Shown: positions 47,401-55,375 of the stretch, piece after piece | Layout: the number at the start of each line of letters is the position of its first letter | How positions within the stretch are numbered: the first letter of the stretch is position 1 | Source: Vibrio sp. ED004 | GTDB taxonomy: Bacteria > Pseudomonadota > Gammaproteobacteria > Enterobacterales > Vibrionaceae | Direction of reading: 5' to 3' | Length of the DNA: 64,000 bases | Assembly: GCF_023206395.1 (NCBI RefSeq) | Contig: NZ_CP066150.1 | Location: 992,001 to 1,056,000 of the forward strand | Notes under the pieces: generated by a model | Database searches by the model: none | Seen by the model: only the letters and a program-made list of their open reading frames with translations | What the model was told of the DNA's origin: nothing | Program-made: the position numbers and the translations under genes

Positions 47401-47559
47401 CCGGGTTCATTGGGTCGTATTAATATTGGTTTGGTACTGGTAGGTGGCTTGTCTGTTGGAACTTTCTTCTCATTGTTCTTAGTGCCAGTCGCGTATGTCG
47501 GTATGGCGAACCTAAAGCAAATGGATGTGTTGACTCGATTGAGAACTAAGCCAGCCTAA
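44482..47559 (+). CDS. RND efflux permease (HAE1/AcrB-like)
   Basis: The 1025-residue inner-membrane pump has the RND layout: TM1 near 15-30, a large periplasmic loop, TM2-6 near 340-490, TM7 near 535, a second periplasmic loop and TM8-12 near 855-1010. The proton-relay segment IGLVVDDAIVVAENCYRHIEEG holds the two charged residues of TM4. GGAG precedes its start within the adaptor gene. With the adaptor it forms an efflux pair that would use TolC. Substrates are unknown; closeness to VolA/FadL may be chance. Confidence 0.9.
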   Translation: MKLPEICIKHPVFASVLSIAIVLLGLLSFQKLSIQYFPDHKTPSATVTAAINGASAEFMSRNVADKVITAATGLDSVKTMTTDCQEGTCNLKIIFEDDIDEVEYTSLMNNLRSSVEAIGDFPPSMTDKPTVTDDSSDTSMPSNIITFVNTGKMSKQEMYDYISQQVVPQFKHIQGVGGIWGPYGGSEKAVRVWLQPDRMMALNMSASDVVGTLSSYNATFTAGTIKGQVRDFSINPVNQVTSVDDVRDLVVRVDNGKIIRIGDIAEVKMGEESLTPSILRVDDNLAMSIQVLPLKSENPVTVANKVKKQIDLIQPQLPEGIEMKMVYNQADFIKTAIDEGFMTLVEAIVLVSVVVVLFLGSVRVASIPIITIPVCVIGVFAVMHVLGFSINVLTILAIILAIGLVVDDAIVVAENCYRHIEEGETPFNAAIKGCREIVFPVIAMTLTLAVVYLPIGLMAGLTADLFRQFAFTLAAAVIISGFVALTLSPMMSAYLMKPVSTPAKWYQKVDAKLNVLSDVYTKELGKWFERKALMSGIALVLIALSALAVWKMPQVLLPTEDTGFVEVTSTPPTGVGRQYHLDNNEQLNSVFKGDESVEANLSYIEGTPTNHVLLKPWGERDQSADELVNEFIAKAQSSVSAYGMSFKFRSADNLNIATNMILELTTVNRDTTVLSETASKVVEALENYEGVTNIKNSMLRDQLRYDLSIDRNAIVLSGVDYGNVTNALSTFLGSVKAADLQADDGYTYPIQVQVNLSDLGDFKVLDKLYVDSQSGQRLPLSQFVSIKQVTSESNFKTFMGKDSAEITADLMPGYTASDVKAYIDDTVPSLLKPAQSYEFNGIVKDLVDSTAGAQVLFVLALIFIFLILAAQFESFVDPMIILLTVPLCIVGAILTLSVFGQSLNIYSKIGLLTLVGLVTKHGILLVEFANEKRKSGASAQEAAISSARSRLRPILMTSLTMILGSLPLALADGPGSLGRINIGLVLVGGLSVGTFFSLFLVPVAYVGMANLKQMDVLTRLRTKPA

Positions 47560-47600
47560 TCTAGCTAATCGATTACGATTAACGTAATTGAAGATACAAA

Positions 47601-47632
47601 AAAGCGCCCACAAATACTATGGTGGGCGCTTT
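47601..47632. terminator. Bidirectional terminator between RND pump and 2OG oxygenase
   Basis: A perfect 11-bp stem (aaagcgcccac / gtgggcgcttt) with a 10-nt loop has a T run clear on the minus strand and weaker on the plus strand. It separates convergent genes. Confidence 0.82.
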
Positions 47633-47725
47633 GTTATTTACTGTGTTAGCCATCTGAACAGGCTAATCCCATCCTAATCGAACCGATTAAAACGGAGCGT
47701 AGCTATTTAGAATGGTGAAACCTAT

Positions 47726-48637
47726 CTAAAATGGTGCGAAGCTGTCAGGTACAACCGTTGGTACCGTCCAACGCTGATGAGCGTCTACTGGTTCCAATCC
47801 TGAGTTGTGCTGTGGGATCTGCCCACGGTCACCATATAACCACAATACGAAGTTAGAGCGCTCACCACTGGTAATTGGCAGTGCGGCGTGTGCTACGTTT
47901 CCTCGGTGGATCATTGCCATGCCGGGTGTAAACGTCGCCTCATTCATTTTGCCCGTAGCAGGATCATAAAAGTTGAGTGCAGAGCCTGAAAACGCTTCAT
48001 CGGGTAAATTCAGATTGATATTGAGCGTGACAGAAGATGCATCAGTATGAAGGCGCAAAGATGTGTTTTTGTTCGCTTGATACTGAATAGAGAATCCAAA
48101 TGTTTGCGTATCGTAACCCATGATTTCTGGGAACAACAAACGCGCAATTGGACGCATGTAACTGTCGAGCAAGTCACGATAAAACGCTTGGAAACTCGGC
48201 GCTGCTAAGTAGCCTTCAGATCGGCTGTCCAGCATCGCACCACCTCGGTTGAGGACTATGCCATAAGGCGGGCGCAACGGGATTTGAGCCTTAGATACTT
48301 CTTCTAAGTAATCGCGCAGTCCGGCTAAACGCTCCGGATCAAAAAACTGGAATTTAAACACACCTGGTGAGACTTCTTCGAGTAAGTCTTGGACTGCAAT
48401 TTCTTTCGTTGGATCTTGCCAAGCTTGTCTAACGGCGTCACGTAGACGAGCGTCCAGTAATGAATCATCGAAATTTAGTTGGCTGCCTTCTGCACTCACT
48501 TCCCACTCTTTCCAAGCTTCACTGAACAGACTTTTATTGTTGTCCCAAAACTGTTGCACAGAAGGAGCTCGTTGAAGCATCGCTTCGCGTGTTGGTAAAT
48601 CGATGGCGCGTGCGCGCTCTAGTTGATTAGATAACAT
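47726..48637 (-). CDS. 2-oxoglutarate/Fe(II)-dependent oxygenase (prolyl-hydroxylase-like)
   Basis: The 303-residue cytoplasmic protein has the 2OG oxygenase triad: His197 and Asp199 in LRLHTDASSV and a second His at 250 (or 244) in MIHRGNVAHAALP, with Arg260 in SGERSNFVLWLYGD positioned to bind 2-oxoglutarate. The first 100 residues resemble no domain I know. The iron site is therefore intact and activity likely, but the substrate is unknown. It lies alone on the minus strand. Confidence 0.8.
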   Translation of the reverse strand: MLSNQLERARAIDLPTREAMLQRAPSVQQFWDNNKSLFSEAWKEWEVSAEGSQLNFDDSLLDARLRDAVRQAWQDPTKEIAVQDLLEEVSPGVFKFQFFDPERLAGLRDYLEEVSKAQIPLRPPYGIVLNRGGAMLDSRSEGYLAAPSFQAFYRDLLDSYMRPIARLLFPEIMGYDTQTFGFSIQYQANKNTSLRLHTDASSVTLNINLNLPDEAFSGSALNFYDPATGKMNEATFTPGMAMIHRGNVAHAALPITSGERSNFVLWLYGDRGQIPQHNSGLEPVDAHQRWTVPTVVPDSFAPF

Positions 48638-48801
48638 AATGTATTCGCTCCTTTTGTTTGCTTGAGTCCAATCTATTACACCAAGGTTTGTAGATAAACG
48701 GGGCGTTACGCAAAACAGAATTAACGTTTTCTATATAATCAACAGTAAATCGAGAAGAAAGGGAAGGCGAACAAGAACAAGAAGGCTCTATATTGGTAGC
48801 T

Positions 48802-48842
48802 AAAAACAAAAACAGCGCATGACCGAAGGAATCAATGCGCTG
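48802..48842 (-). terminator. Terminator of the alginate lyase gene
   Basis: An 8-bp stem (48813-48820 with 48835-48842) with a 14-nt loop is followed on the minus strand by TTTTTGTTTTT, about 60 bases after the lyase stop. Confidence 0.7.
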
Positions 48843-48902
48843 CTTGAAATTGAGCGGGTTAGAGCCTGCTGTTCATTGTATCTAAGACTTAGTTAAGCGT
48901 GA

Positions 48903-49859
48903 TTAGTTATGATCAATATTGATCTTCGAGAAACTGACCGAGAACACTTGCCCTGCAAACTCTCTTGAAGGTTTTATTTGAGCGTAAAGGCCGGCTTTAA
49001 AGTAATACTCTTCCTCTAACCATGCCTTTGAAAGGGTAACCTTGTTGCCATCGCGGTCTTCTGTTTCGACACCCCAAGGTAAAAACTGCTCTGTTAATTC
49101 ATCATTAATGAGTGTTGAAAGGTAAATACCCTGGTCATCGAGACGAATTGTATAATCCCAATCAAGGTTCGCAGGTGCATAGCCTAGGTTGACACTAAAA
49201 GGCTTACAGTCGCTACAGACTTTGTTTCCTGAAAGAAAGGAATCATTTAGAACGACACGTACTGGTTTGTTTTCACCATCCCACTGCAATTTCACGAGCG
49301 CTTGTTTAATGTCTTTACCATGAATTTGGCCAAGAACCACTTTTGGGTCACTGCCAGTTACTTCTTTATCCGGAAATTGATCAACGCTTAGTGTTGCTTT
49401 GAGTTCATGTGTTCCTGTCACTGCCCAGTTTTGCTCTTTAGTGCTGCAACGATTTTCGGAATCATAGTTGTAGAGCTCACGAAGCTCAGAACGAACGTAT
49501 TTTGTGTTTGGCGTAGTAGAAACTTGGCCGCCAAGATCTACTGTAAATTTGAGACGCTCTTCACCGTTAACTGATTCACGAGAGAACCAAGGTAGATTGG
49601 TGCCGTTGGTTAAGTACTCTTTACCATTACATTCCTGGGGGATGAGCTCGGCTGCGCTGCTACGACCATTGTTGTAGTAATCGTCGCCACTGACAGGAAG
49701 GGTGATTTTCCATTGCTCTATGTTCCAGTTACAGTCGGTACAGGTTGTAAGGGCTGATTGATGGCTTTTAGCGTTAGCTTCACAGCCCGCGAGTAATAAA
49801 CCGCTAGAAATAAACACAGCAATTTTGAGGTATTTTAAAGGTTGTTGATAGTTGAACAT
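48903..49859 (-). CDS. PL7-family alginate lyase, lipoprotein
   Basis: It depolymerises alginate, the main brown-algal polysaccharide, by beta-elimination. From ATG 49859 the protein has a lipobox (LLLAGC, Cys26) and the three PL7 motifs: YVRSELREL at 121-129, QIH at 178-180 and YFKAGLYAQ at 286-294, which hold the Arg, Gln/His and Tyr catalytic residues. Length is 318 residues. A frame 42 residues longer starts at 49985, but it would hide the signal peptide; no strong Shine-Dalgarno is seen for either. QIH is the variant linked to polyguluronate preference. No other alginate gene is adjacent. Confidence 0.88.
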   Translation of the reverse strand: MFNYQQPLKYLKIAVFISSGLLLAGCEANAKSHQSALTTCTDCNWNIEQWKITLPVSGDDYYNNGRSSAAELIPQECNGKEYLTNGTNLPWFSRESVNGEERLKFTVDLGGQVSTTPNTKYVRSELRELYNYDSENRCSTKEQNWAVTGTHELKATLSVDQFPDKEVTGSDPKVVLGQIHGKDIKQALVKLQWDGENKPVRVVLNDSFLSGNKVCSDCKPFSVNLGYAPANLDWDYTIRLDDQGIYLSTLINDELTEQFLPWGVETEDRDGNKVTLSKAWLEEEYYFKAGLYAQIKPSREFAGQVFSVSFSKINIDHN

Positions 49860-50116
49860 AACAAAGTGATTTGTAATACAAAAAGGTAGGCGAACTTTAC
49901 CGATAAACCATGAGGTTTTCATTGGCTGAAGAGCGGTTTTACACTTTGTTGACAGAGCTTTAAGCGATCGATTCCAAAAACACATCTCAATACAATTTTT
50001 TCAAGCAATGAAAGTAGCCGTTAGGTCAATGAAGCGATTTTTTGTATAGATCTTAGTAATAATTAACTGGACGATCACGCAAATCCTTTTGCATGTTCGA
50101 TGGGGGGAAACCTTTC

Positions 50117-50971
50117 TTAGAAATCGTAGTTTAGATTCATTGAGCTATAGATTTCGGCGTTACTTTGGTCTGATGCGACAGTTGTGTTGTAGATGTATTC
50201 GGTATCAAAAGTTAGCGCCAAATTGCCCATCAAGATGTTCTTTAGATAGCCTTTGAGGTTGTAATTGGTGTTCTCTTCACCGTAAGCCATGTTAGCCGTT
50301 GCCCCCATAGAAAACGTTTCTGTAAGTGTTAGCGATCCATCAATACTGGCATTAACGATCAGCTCGTAGTTCTCTTTGTTTGGGAACTCTTCATCGGAGG
50401 ATTGTCGTTTACTGATTCGGTAACCAGGACCCGCAGAGCCTTGAAGCTTGATTCTTTCTGTATCATAAAAGTGGCGACCCAATCCTGTAGCCGTTATGAA
50501 TTGCTTACGATAAGTACCAAAGTGGTCGTGTTCAAAACGTATTGTCGCGACTAAATAGGTGACTTCGTTCAAGTCATAGCTGATGCCATAGTTGGTGGTA
50601 TAGCGATTGGTGCCGTCTTCGTCGTTTTCAGCATCGGTATAGTAGGTATCAAACTGAACTCGTTGGCCCCAGTTCTCTTTTTTGTATCCAACAGAGATTC
50701 CGGAGTTGATCGACAAAGATGAGCTGGTGTTTTGTGAATAGATAAACCCGAGCTTGGTCAGGGTCGTAAAAGGGGATTCTTCAGCTTCTTCTTTTAACTC
50801 AGAACCTTCGCTTAATACGACGTCGTCCTCGAGTGCCACTTCTTCAACCTCTTCGGCAAAGACAGACATAGAGAAAGCGATGAGAACTAGAGGTAGCTTT
50901 GTTAGATAACGTGTGTATGAAGCTAGGCTGGTTAATGGGCGCGTTGTTTGTGAGGTAGCGTAGGTCGACAT
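50117..50971 (-). CDS. DUF481 (YdiY-like) outer-membrane beta-barrel
   Basis: The 284-residue protein has a signal sequence ending near FSMSVFA, an acidic mature N-terminus (EEVEEVALEDDVVLSEGSEL) and then alternating strands such as GISVGYKKENWGQRVQFDTYY and NYGISYDLNEVTYLVATIRFE. It ends in an aromatic (MNLNYDF) as outer-membrane barrels do. It matches the DUF481 salt-induced outer-membrane protein family. Role unknown; position next to the alginate lyase could mean a porin for oligosaccharides, but this is a guess. Confidence 0.75.
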   Translation of the reverse strand: MSTYATSQTTRPLTSLASYTRYLTKLPLVLIAFSMSVFAEEVEEVALEDDVVLSEGSELKEEAEESPFTTLTKLGFIYSQNTSSSLSINSGISVGYKKENWGQRVQFDTYYTDAENDEDGTNRYTTNYGISYDLNEVTYLVATIRFEHDHFGTYRKQFITATGLGRHFYDTERIKLQGSAGPGYRISKRQSSDEEFPNKENYELIVNASIDGSLTLTETFSMGATANMAYGEENTNYNLKGYLKNILMGNLALTFDTEYIYNTTVASDQSNAEIYSSMNLNYDF

Positions 50972-51059
50972 AATGGTTAGGTATATAAGTGATTGAACAC
51001 GACGAACGCAAGGCTAGTCGTGAAGAGTCGTCAATGATTGAATCGAAAATGCGAGTGAG

Positions 51060-51956
51060 TTATGACGCCATAGGCAAAGGCGAAAAAATCGTTTTTATCG
51101 CAGAGAATCCGTTACCTCGATGAGGATTGAAATCTTCAATATGCACAAAGAATTCAAGGATCTCAGAAGGTTTGTCGTCTTCAATCAATAAGAACTCCAG
51201 CAAGCCTTTCTCGATATGGCAAGAAAGAATCGTCTCATTGGAATGATCAGCCGAAACCTGCTCAACATTGATCACCACGCTTGTCTCAGGTAATACATTG
51301 AAAGAATCCTGAGCACATTTAAGAACACAGCTACACACATACTCTCGATACAGCGCATTACTTTCAGATAGGGAGAGGGTCTCTAGCGTTACCTCCCCTT
51401 GGCACAATACCTTTTTCTCTTTAGGGATGACGTTGTGCTTATTCACCTGAATATTGATTTCTAACAGGTGGCCGTTCTTATAGGTATTAAAGTTATGATT
51501 GATCAGCTTAGTGTCGACCACTGCGGCGTTCATCGTGTTTTGTTGAGCTTCAGAAAGGGCAGACAGCTTTGCTTGGCTATCGTTATTCAAAACACCTTTC
51601 GACAATTGATTGCCTTTGGCCCAGTAGTTGTAATTCTGTACCCAATGTACAAATTCAGATTTGTATTGTTCGATGTCTTTCTCTGCCGCTCGCTCAATAT
51701 TGGCAGTGAGGGAATACAATTTAGATTTGTTACCTAGCAGCATGTCGAGCCAGTTGGGTTTGTACTCGTCGAGCGCTTCCATGGCTTTGACTTTATGGTC
51801 GAAGCGAACCGTTGGCATTACAGGCGCCGGTTCCATGGCAATCGACTCCCAATTCACTTTTGGTGTAGGAATGGTATGGACGGATTGGATTAAGTGCAGG
51901 TGTTGATTGAACAAGGTCACTTCATTGACCGCGTCCTCAAGTTGTTTGGTATTCAT
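51060..51956 (-). CDS. Hypothetical cytoplasmic protein, orphan
   Basis: The 298-residue protein has no signal peptide or membrane helix. Its first 130 residues are mainly helical (LFNQHLHLIQSVHTIPTPKVNW, a KDIEQYKSEFVHWVQNY stretch) and the last 150 look like beta strands (NTYKNGHLLEINIQVNKHN...ILEFFVHIEDFNPHRGNGF). Two clustered cysteines lie in YVCSCVLKCAQ. I recognise no family. It stands alone on the minus strand between the DUF481 gene and mngR. Confidence 0.6.
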   Translation of the reverse strand: MNTKQLEDAVNEVTLFNQHLHLIQSVHTIPTPKVNWESIAMEPAPVMPTVRFDHKVKAMEALDEYKPNWLDMLLGNKSKLYSLTANIERAAEKDIEQYKSEFVHWVQNYNYWAKGNQLSKGVLNNDSQAKLSALSEAQQNTMNAAVVDTKLINHNFNTYKNGHLLEINIQVNKHNVIPKEKKVLCQGEVTLETLSLSESNALYREYVCSCVLKCAQDSFNVLPETSVVINVEQVSADHSNETILSCHIEKGLLEFLLIEDDKPSEILEFFVHIEDFNPHRGNGFSAIKTIFSPLPMAS

Positions 51957-52174
51957 CTACATTCCTGTCGACGGTTGCTCTTGTCATTGGGCGTTCATTT
52001 TATGGTCAAAGCACGCGAACAGTATTTAAATGAAGGTGAATGATCTTTCGTGAGGTTGTTTGATATCGGTTTAGGAATATTTGGGGTAGTTGAAAGCCGT
52101 ATGATGAGTAGGGAATGTGCACCAATACAGAGAACAGGCGCCCTCTGTGTTGGTTTATGCGGTACTACATTCGT

Positions 52175-52891
52175 TTATCTTTGGCGTCTTGCGACCAAAG
52201 TGAATCGGTAATCGTTAGATGTGAAGTAGTTGCGACTGTATTCAAATACGGTGTTATTGGCGAGATAACCACGAGTGCGTTTTTCAATGATAGGCTGAGC
52301 TGGGTCAATACCTAACTGTTTCGCCACGTCTTCAGGTGGAAGGATCGGCACCAGTTCTTGCTCACTTCGATCAATCACCATGCCTTTGGTGTTTTCAATA
52401 AAGTCGTATTTTGATGTTTGCATCACTTGATAAGTGAGGTCTGGGAACAAAGCAACAGGCAACCAGGTTTCTTCAACCGTGATTGGGTTGTTGTCGATGA
52501 AACGAACACGCTTTACGTAGAACACCAATTCGCCTTCTTTGATATCTAGATGTTCAGACATTGCCAAAGAGCAAGGTTTCATTTCAAAGGCCAAAACTTC
52601 ACTGTGCGTGACCACATCCAAATGCGCCCACTTTTCCTGAAAGCTAGACTGCTTATAAATGTCGTAATTGATTTTGTTCTCTTTGACGTAAGTGCCGCTG
52701 CCTTGCACGCTTTCCAGTTCATCATTTTCTATCAGTAGCTTCAGCGCTTGTCTAACCGTTACACGGCTGACAGAAAATACTTCGCGTAACTGCGCTTCTG
52801 TTGGAAGTGCTTCTCCAACCTTATATTCACCAGAACTGATCTTTTCTCGTATTGCATCTGCGATTTGGCGATACATCGGGAGTCTTGCCAT
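52175..52891 (-). CDS. mngR: GntR/HutC-family repressor of the mannosylglycerate cassette (MngR-like)
   Basis: The 238-residue protein has an N-terminal GntR winged helix (YRQIADAIREKISSGEYKVG and SRVTVRQALKLLIEND) and a C-terminal UTRA effector domain (SEVLAFEMKPCSLAMSEHLD, FEYSRNYFTSNDYRFTL). It diverges from mngA with 316 bases between starts. E. coli MngR, in the same family and divergent place, represses mngA and mngB and is relieved by mannosylglycerate. Operator-like palindromes lie at 53011-53032 and 53093-53108. Confidence 0.88.
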   Translation of the reverse strand: MARLPMYRQIADAIREKISSGEYKVGEALPTEAQLREVFSVSRVTVRQALKLLIENDELESVQGSGTYVKENKINYDIYKQSSFQEKWAHLDVVTHSEVLAFEMKPCSLAMSEHLDIKEGELVFYVKRVRFIDNNPITVEETWLPVALFPDLTYQVMQTSKYDFIENTKGMVIDRSEQELVPILPPEDVAKQLGIDPAQPIIEKRTRGYLANNTVFEYSRNYFTSNDYRFTLVARRQR

Positions 52892-53010
52892 TTTTGCCTC
52901 ATTTGTGCGCTAGAACAACTAGACTTTGTTTAACAACCTGTACCTTAAATACGTAAATTTGCTCTATAAAAGCCTTGCTCTCAAGGTTAGTGTGAGCATC
53001 GTATCGGTGT

Positions 53011-53032
53011 TTTGTAGTACATATAATACAAA
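53011..53032. promoter_or_regulatory. Candidate MngR operator 1
   Basis: TTTGTA and TACAAA are inverted arms 10 bases apart in the mngR-mngA intergenic region. HutC-type regulators bind AT-rich palindromes of this kind. Assignment is inference. Confidence 0.4.
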
Positions 53033-53092
53033 TTAAACGATACATAACAAGCTTTCTTAAAGGATTTACCAATACGATTTAAATACAAATTA

Positions 53093-53108
53093 AATACAAG
53101 TGTGTATT
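53093..53108. promoter_or_regulatory. Candidate MngR operator 2
   Basis: AATACA-agtg-TGTATT is a perfect 6-bp inverted repeat, with another AAATACAA just before it at 53081-53088. It lies about 100 bases before mngA, directly next to a CRP-like site. Confidence 0.45.
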
Positions 53109-53110
53109 GG

Positions 53111-53126
53111 TGAGATCGTGATCACG
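53111..53126. promoter_or_regulatory. CRP-like site upstream of mngA
   Basis: TGAGATCGTGATCACG fits TGTGA-N6-TCACA at eight of ten core positions and contains a perfect CGTGATCACG palindrome. PTS sugar operons are commonly CRP-controlled. Confidence 0.45.
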
Positions 53127-53160
53127 GATAAATGTCTTGAAGTTGTATTATTCTCATCGT

Positions 53161-53178
53161 CGACAGGGACGACTGTCG
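53161..53178 (+). promoter_or_regulatory. Leader hairpin upstream of mngA
   Basis: cgacag-ggacga-ctgtcg is a 6-bp stem with 6-nt loop 30 bases before the mngA start; it could shape the leader mRNA. No T run follows, so it is not a terminator. Confidence 0.4.
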
Positions 53179-53207
53179 TACTAATCCGTGACTATGGGAC
53201 AAAGGTT

Positions 53208-55142
53208 ATGAAACTTACTACTCTAACGAATAAGTCGCTCGTAAATCTGCAAACTACGTTTAGCAGTCGAGAAGAAGCGATTTACGCACTTGCTGACCAA
53301 CTGGATCAGCAAGGCAAACTGCATAACAAGCAAGAGTATCTTGATGCAGTATTTGCTCGTGAAGATCAAGGCCCGACAGCGCTTGGAGAAGGCCTAGCAG
53401 TACCGCATGGCAAGACTGACGCGGTTAAAGAAGCTGGCTTCGCTGTGGCAACATTAAAAGAAGACATGAAATGGAAAGGCCTAGATGAAGACGAAGATGT
53501 GAATCTTATCTTCTTAATTGCTATTCCAAATGCAGAAGCGGGCTCTACCCACATGCATCTGCTGACTGAACTGACAACTACATTGGTTGATGACGATGTT
53601 CGTGAAGCAGTATTAAAAGCGACAACCGCTGATGAAATCTTCGCACTTCTTGATGGCGATAATCAGCAAGAAGAAAAACAAGACAACTTAGATACAAATG
53701 CACCGACAATTGTATGTGTTACTGCTTGCCCAGCAGGCATTGCTCACACCTATATGGCGGCTGAGTACCTAGAAAAAGCGGGCAAAAAGCTTGGCTACAA
53801 GGTTCATGTTGAAAAGCAGGGCGCAAACGGTATTGAAGATCGTTTAACAGCTGAACAACTTAATAATGCTGTGGCGTGTGTTTTTGCTGCTGAAGTCGCG
53901 ATTAAAGAATCTGAGCGTTTTAATGGCATTCCTCGGGTTGAAACCCCAGTTGCAGAACCGATTAAGCACGGTGAACGCATTCTTAATGAAGCGATTGAAG
54001 AGTCGAAAAAAGGTAACGGTGCAGAACGTAAAGTGGCTACCGATGACAAACCTAAGAAATTGCCACTGAAAACTGAGCTTAAACAAGCGCTGCTTTCTGG
54101 TATTTCTTATGCAGTTCCTCTTATCGTTGCTGGTGGTACTGTTCTTGCAGTTGCTGTTCTTATCGCGCAAATTTTTGACTTGCAAGAGCTTTACGCAACA
54201 AAAGATTCTTGGCTATGGATGTATCGTAAACTAGGTGGCGGCCTATTAGGTACATTAATGGTGCCAGTATTGGCAGCTTACACAGCTTACTCATTAGCCG
54301 ACAAACCGGCACTTGGTCCTGGTTTTGCTGCGGGTATTGCTGCAAACATCATTGGTTCTGGTTTCCTAGGCGGTGTTGTTGGTGGTTTGATTGCTGGTTA
54401 CGTAATGCGTTGGGTAAAAGAGCATGTTCGCTTGGGTCCTGCGTTTAACGGCTTCCTTACTTTCTACCTTTACCCAGTAATTGGTACATTGGTCGCAGGT
54501 AGCTTGATGCTGTTTGTTATCGGTAAACCTGTTGCCTTCCTAAACCAAGGTCTAACGGACTGGTTGAACGGTATGTCAGGCACCAATGCATTGTTATTGG
54601 GTGCGATTCTAGGTCTGTTTGTATCATTCGACTTAGGTGGCCCGGTAAACAAAGCTGCTTACGCATTCTGTTTAGGTGCAATGGCGAACGGTGTTTATGG
54701 TCCTTACGCAATCTTTGGCTCAGTAAAAATGGTATCAGCGTTCACTGTAACGGCTTCAACCATGATTGCTCCACGTCTATTCAAAGACTTTGAGATTGAA
54801 ACTGGTAAATCTACATGGCTACTTGGCCTTGCGGGTATTACCGAAGGTGCAATCCCAATGGCGATTGAAGATCCAATCCGTGTAATCGGTTCTTTCTTAC
54901 TAGGCTCTGTGGTTACAGGTGCAATGGTTGGTGCGGCAGGTATTGGTCTATCAACTCCGGGCGCAGGTATCTTCTCTATCTTCTTGTTACACGATTCTGG
55001 TTTGGGCGCATTCTCTGCTGCTGCAATCTGGTTCGGTGCTGCGATTGTCGGCACAGTGATTTCAACCATTACTCTTCTGATGTGGCGTGGTCACGCTGTA
55101 AAAAAGGGTAAGTTTGAAGCAAGTACTGCAACACAGAACTAA
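53208..55142 (+). CDS. mngA: Mannosylglycerate PTS permease MngA (EIIABC)
   Basis: It imports 2-O-alpha-mannosyl-D-glycerate and phosphorylates it at mannose C6. The 644-residue protein joins EIIA (phospho-His67 in GLAVPHGKT), a short linker, EIIB (phospho-Cys174 in CVTACPAGIAHT) and EIIC (about residues 290-625, membrane-spanning, with FDLGGPVNKAAY and the ITEGAIPMAIEDP motif). Fructose-type domain order matches E. coli MngA (about 658 residues). ATG 53208 is used; a frame open to 53100 would add 36 residues with no better Shine-Dalgarno (AAAGG precedes 53208). Confidence 0.92.
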   Translation: MKLTTLTNKSLVNLQTTFSSREEAIYALADQLDQQGKLHNKQEYLDAVFAREDQGPTALGEGLAVPHGKTDAVKEAGFAVATLKEDMKWKGLDEDEDVNLIFLIAIPNAEAGSTHMHLLTELTTTLVDDDVREAVLKATTADEIFALLDGDNQQEEKQDNLDTNAPTIVCVTACPAGIAHTYMAAEYLEKAGKKLGYKVHVEKQGANGIEDRLTAEQLNNAVACVFAAEVAIKESERFNGIPRVETPVAEPIKHGERILNEAIEESKKGNGAERKVATDDKPKKLPLKTELKQALLSGISYAVPLIVAGGTVLAVAVLIAQIFDLQELYATKDSWLWMYRKLGGGLLGTLMVPVLAAYTAYSLADKPALGPGFAAGIAANIIGSGFLGGVVGGLIAGYVMRWVKEHVRLGPAFNGFLTFYLYPVIGTLVAGSLMLFVIGKPVAFLNQGLTDWLNGMSGTNALLLGAILGLFVSFDLGGPVNKAAYAFCLGAMANGVYGPYAIFGSVKMVSAFTVTASTMIAPRLFKDFEIETGKSTWLLGLAGITEGAIPMAIEDPIRVIGSFLLGSVVTGAMVGAAGIGLSTPGAGIFSIFLLHDSGLGAFSAAAIWFGAAIVGTVISTITLLMWRGHAVKKGKFEASTATQN

Positions 55143-55375
55143 CTGAATTTTGAGCTCACTTATAGCTCGTCATTAAAAACACCATATAAAAAATAACGAA
55201 CAACTTGGCTGTCCTAAATTCCTGTGCTCCTAACGGTTTTATTCACACAGATTCTGGGCGTGGTTTTTTGCACCCTAAATTTAGTGGCAGCCAATTTTAA
55301 CCCCTTGAAAAAAAATTAATTTAGTCGTATTTGAGTTCGAATTTAAGATTTACTCGAAGCGACACATTTAGGTAA

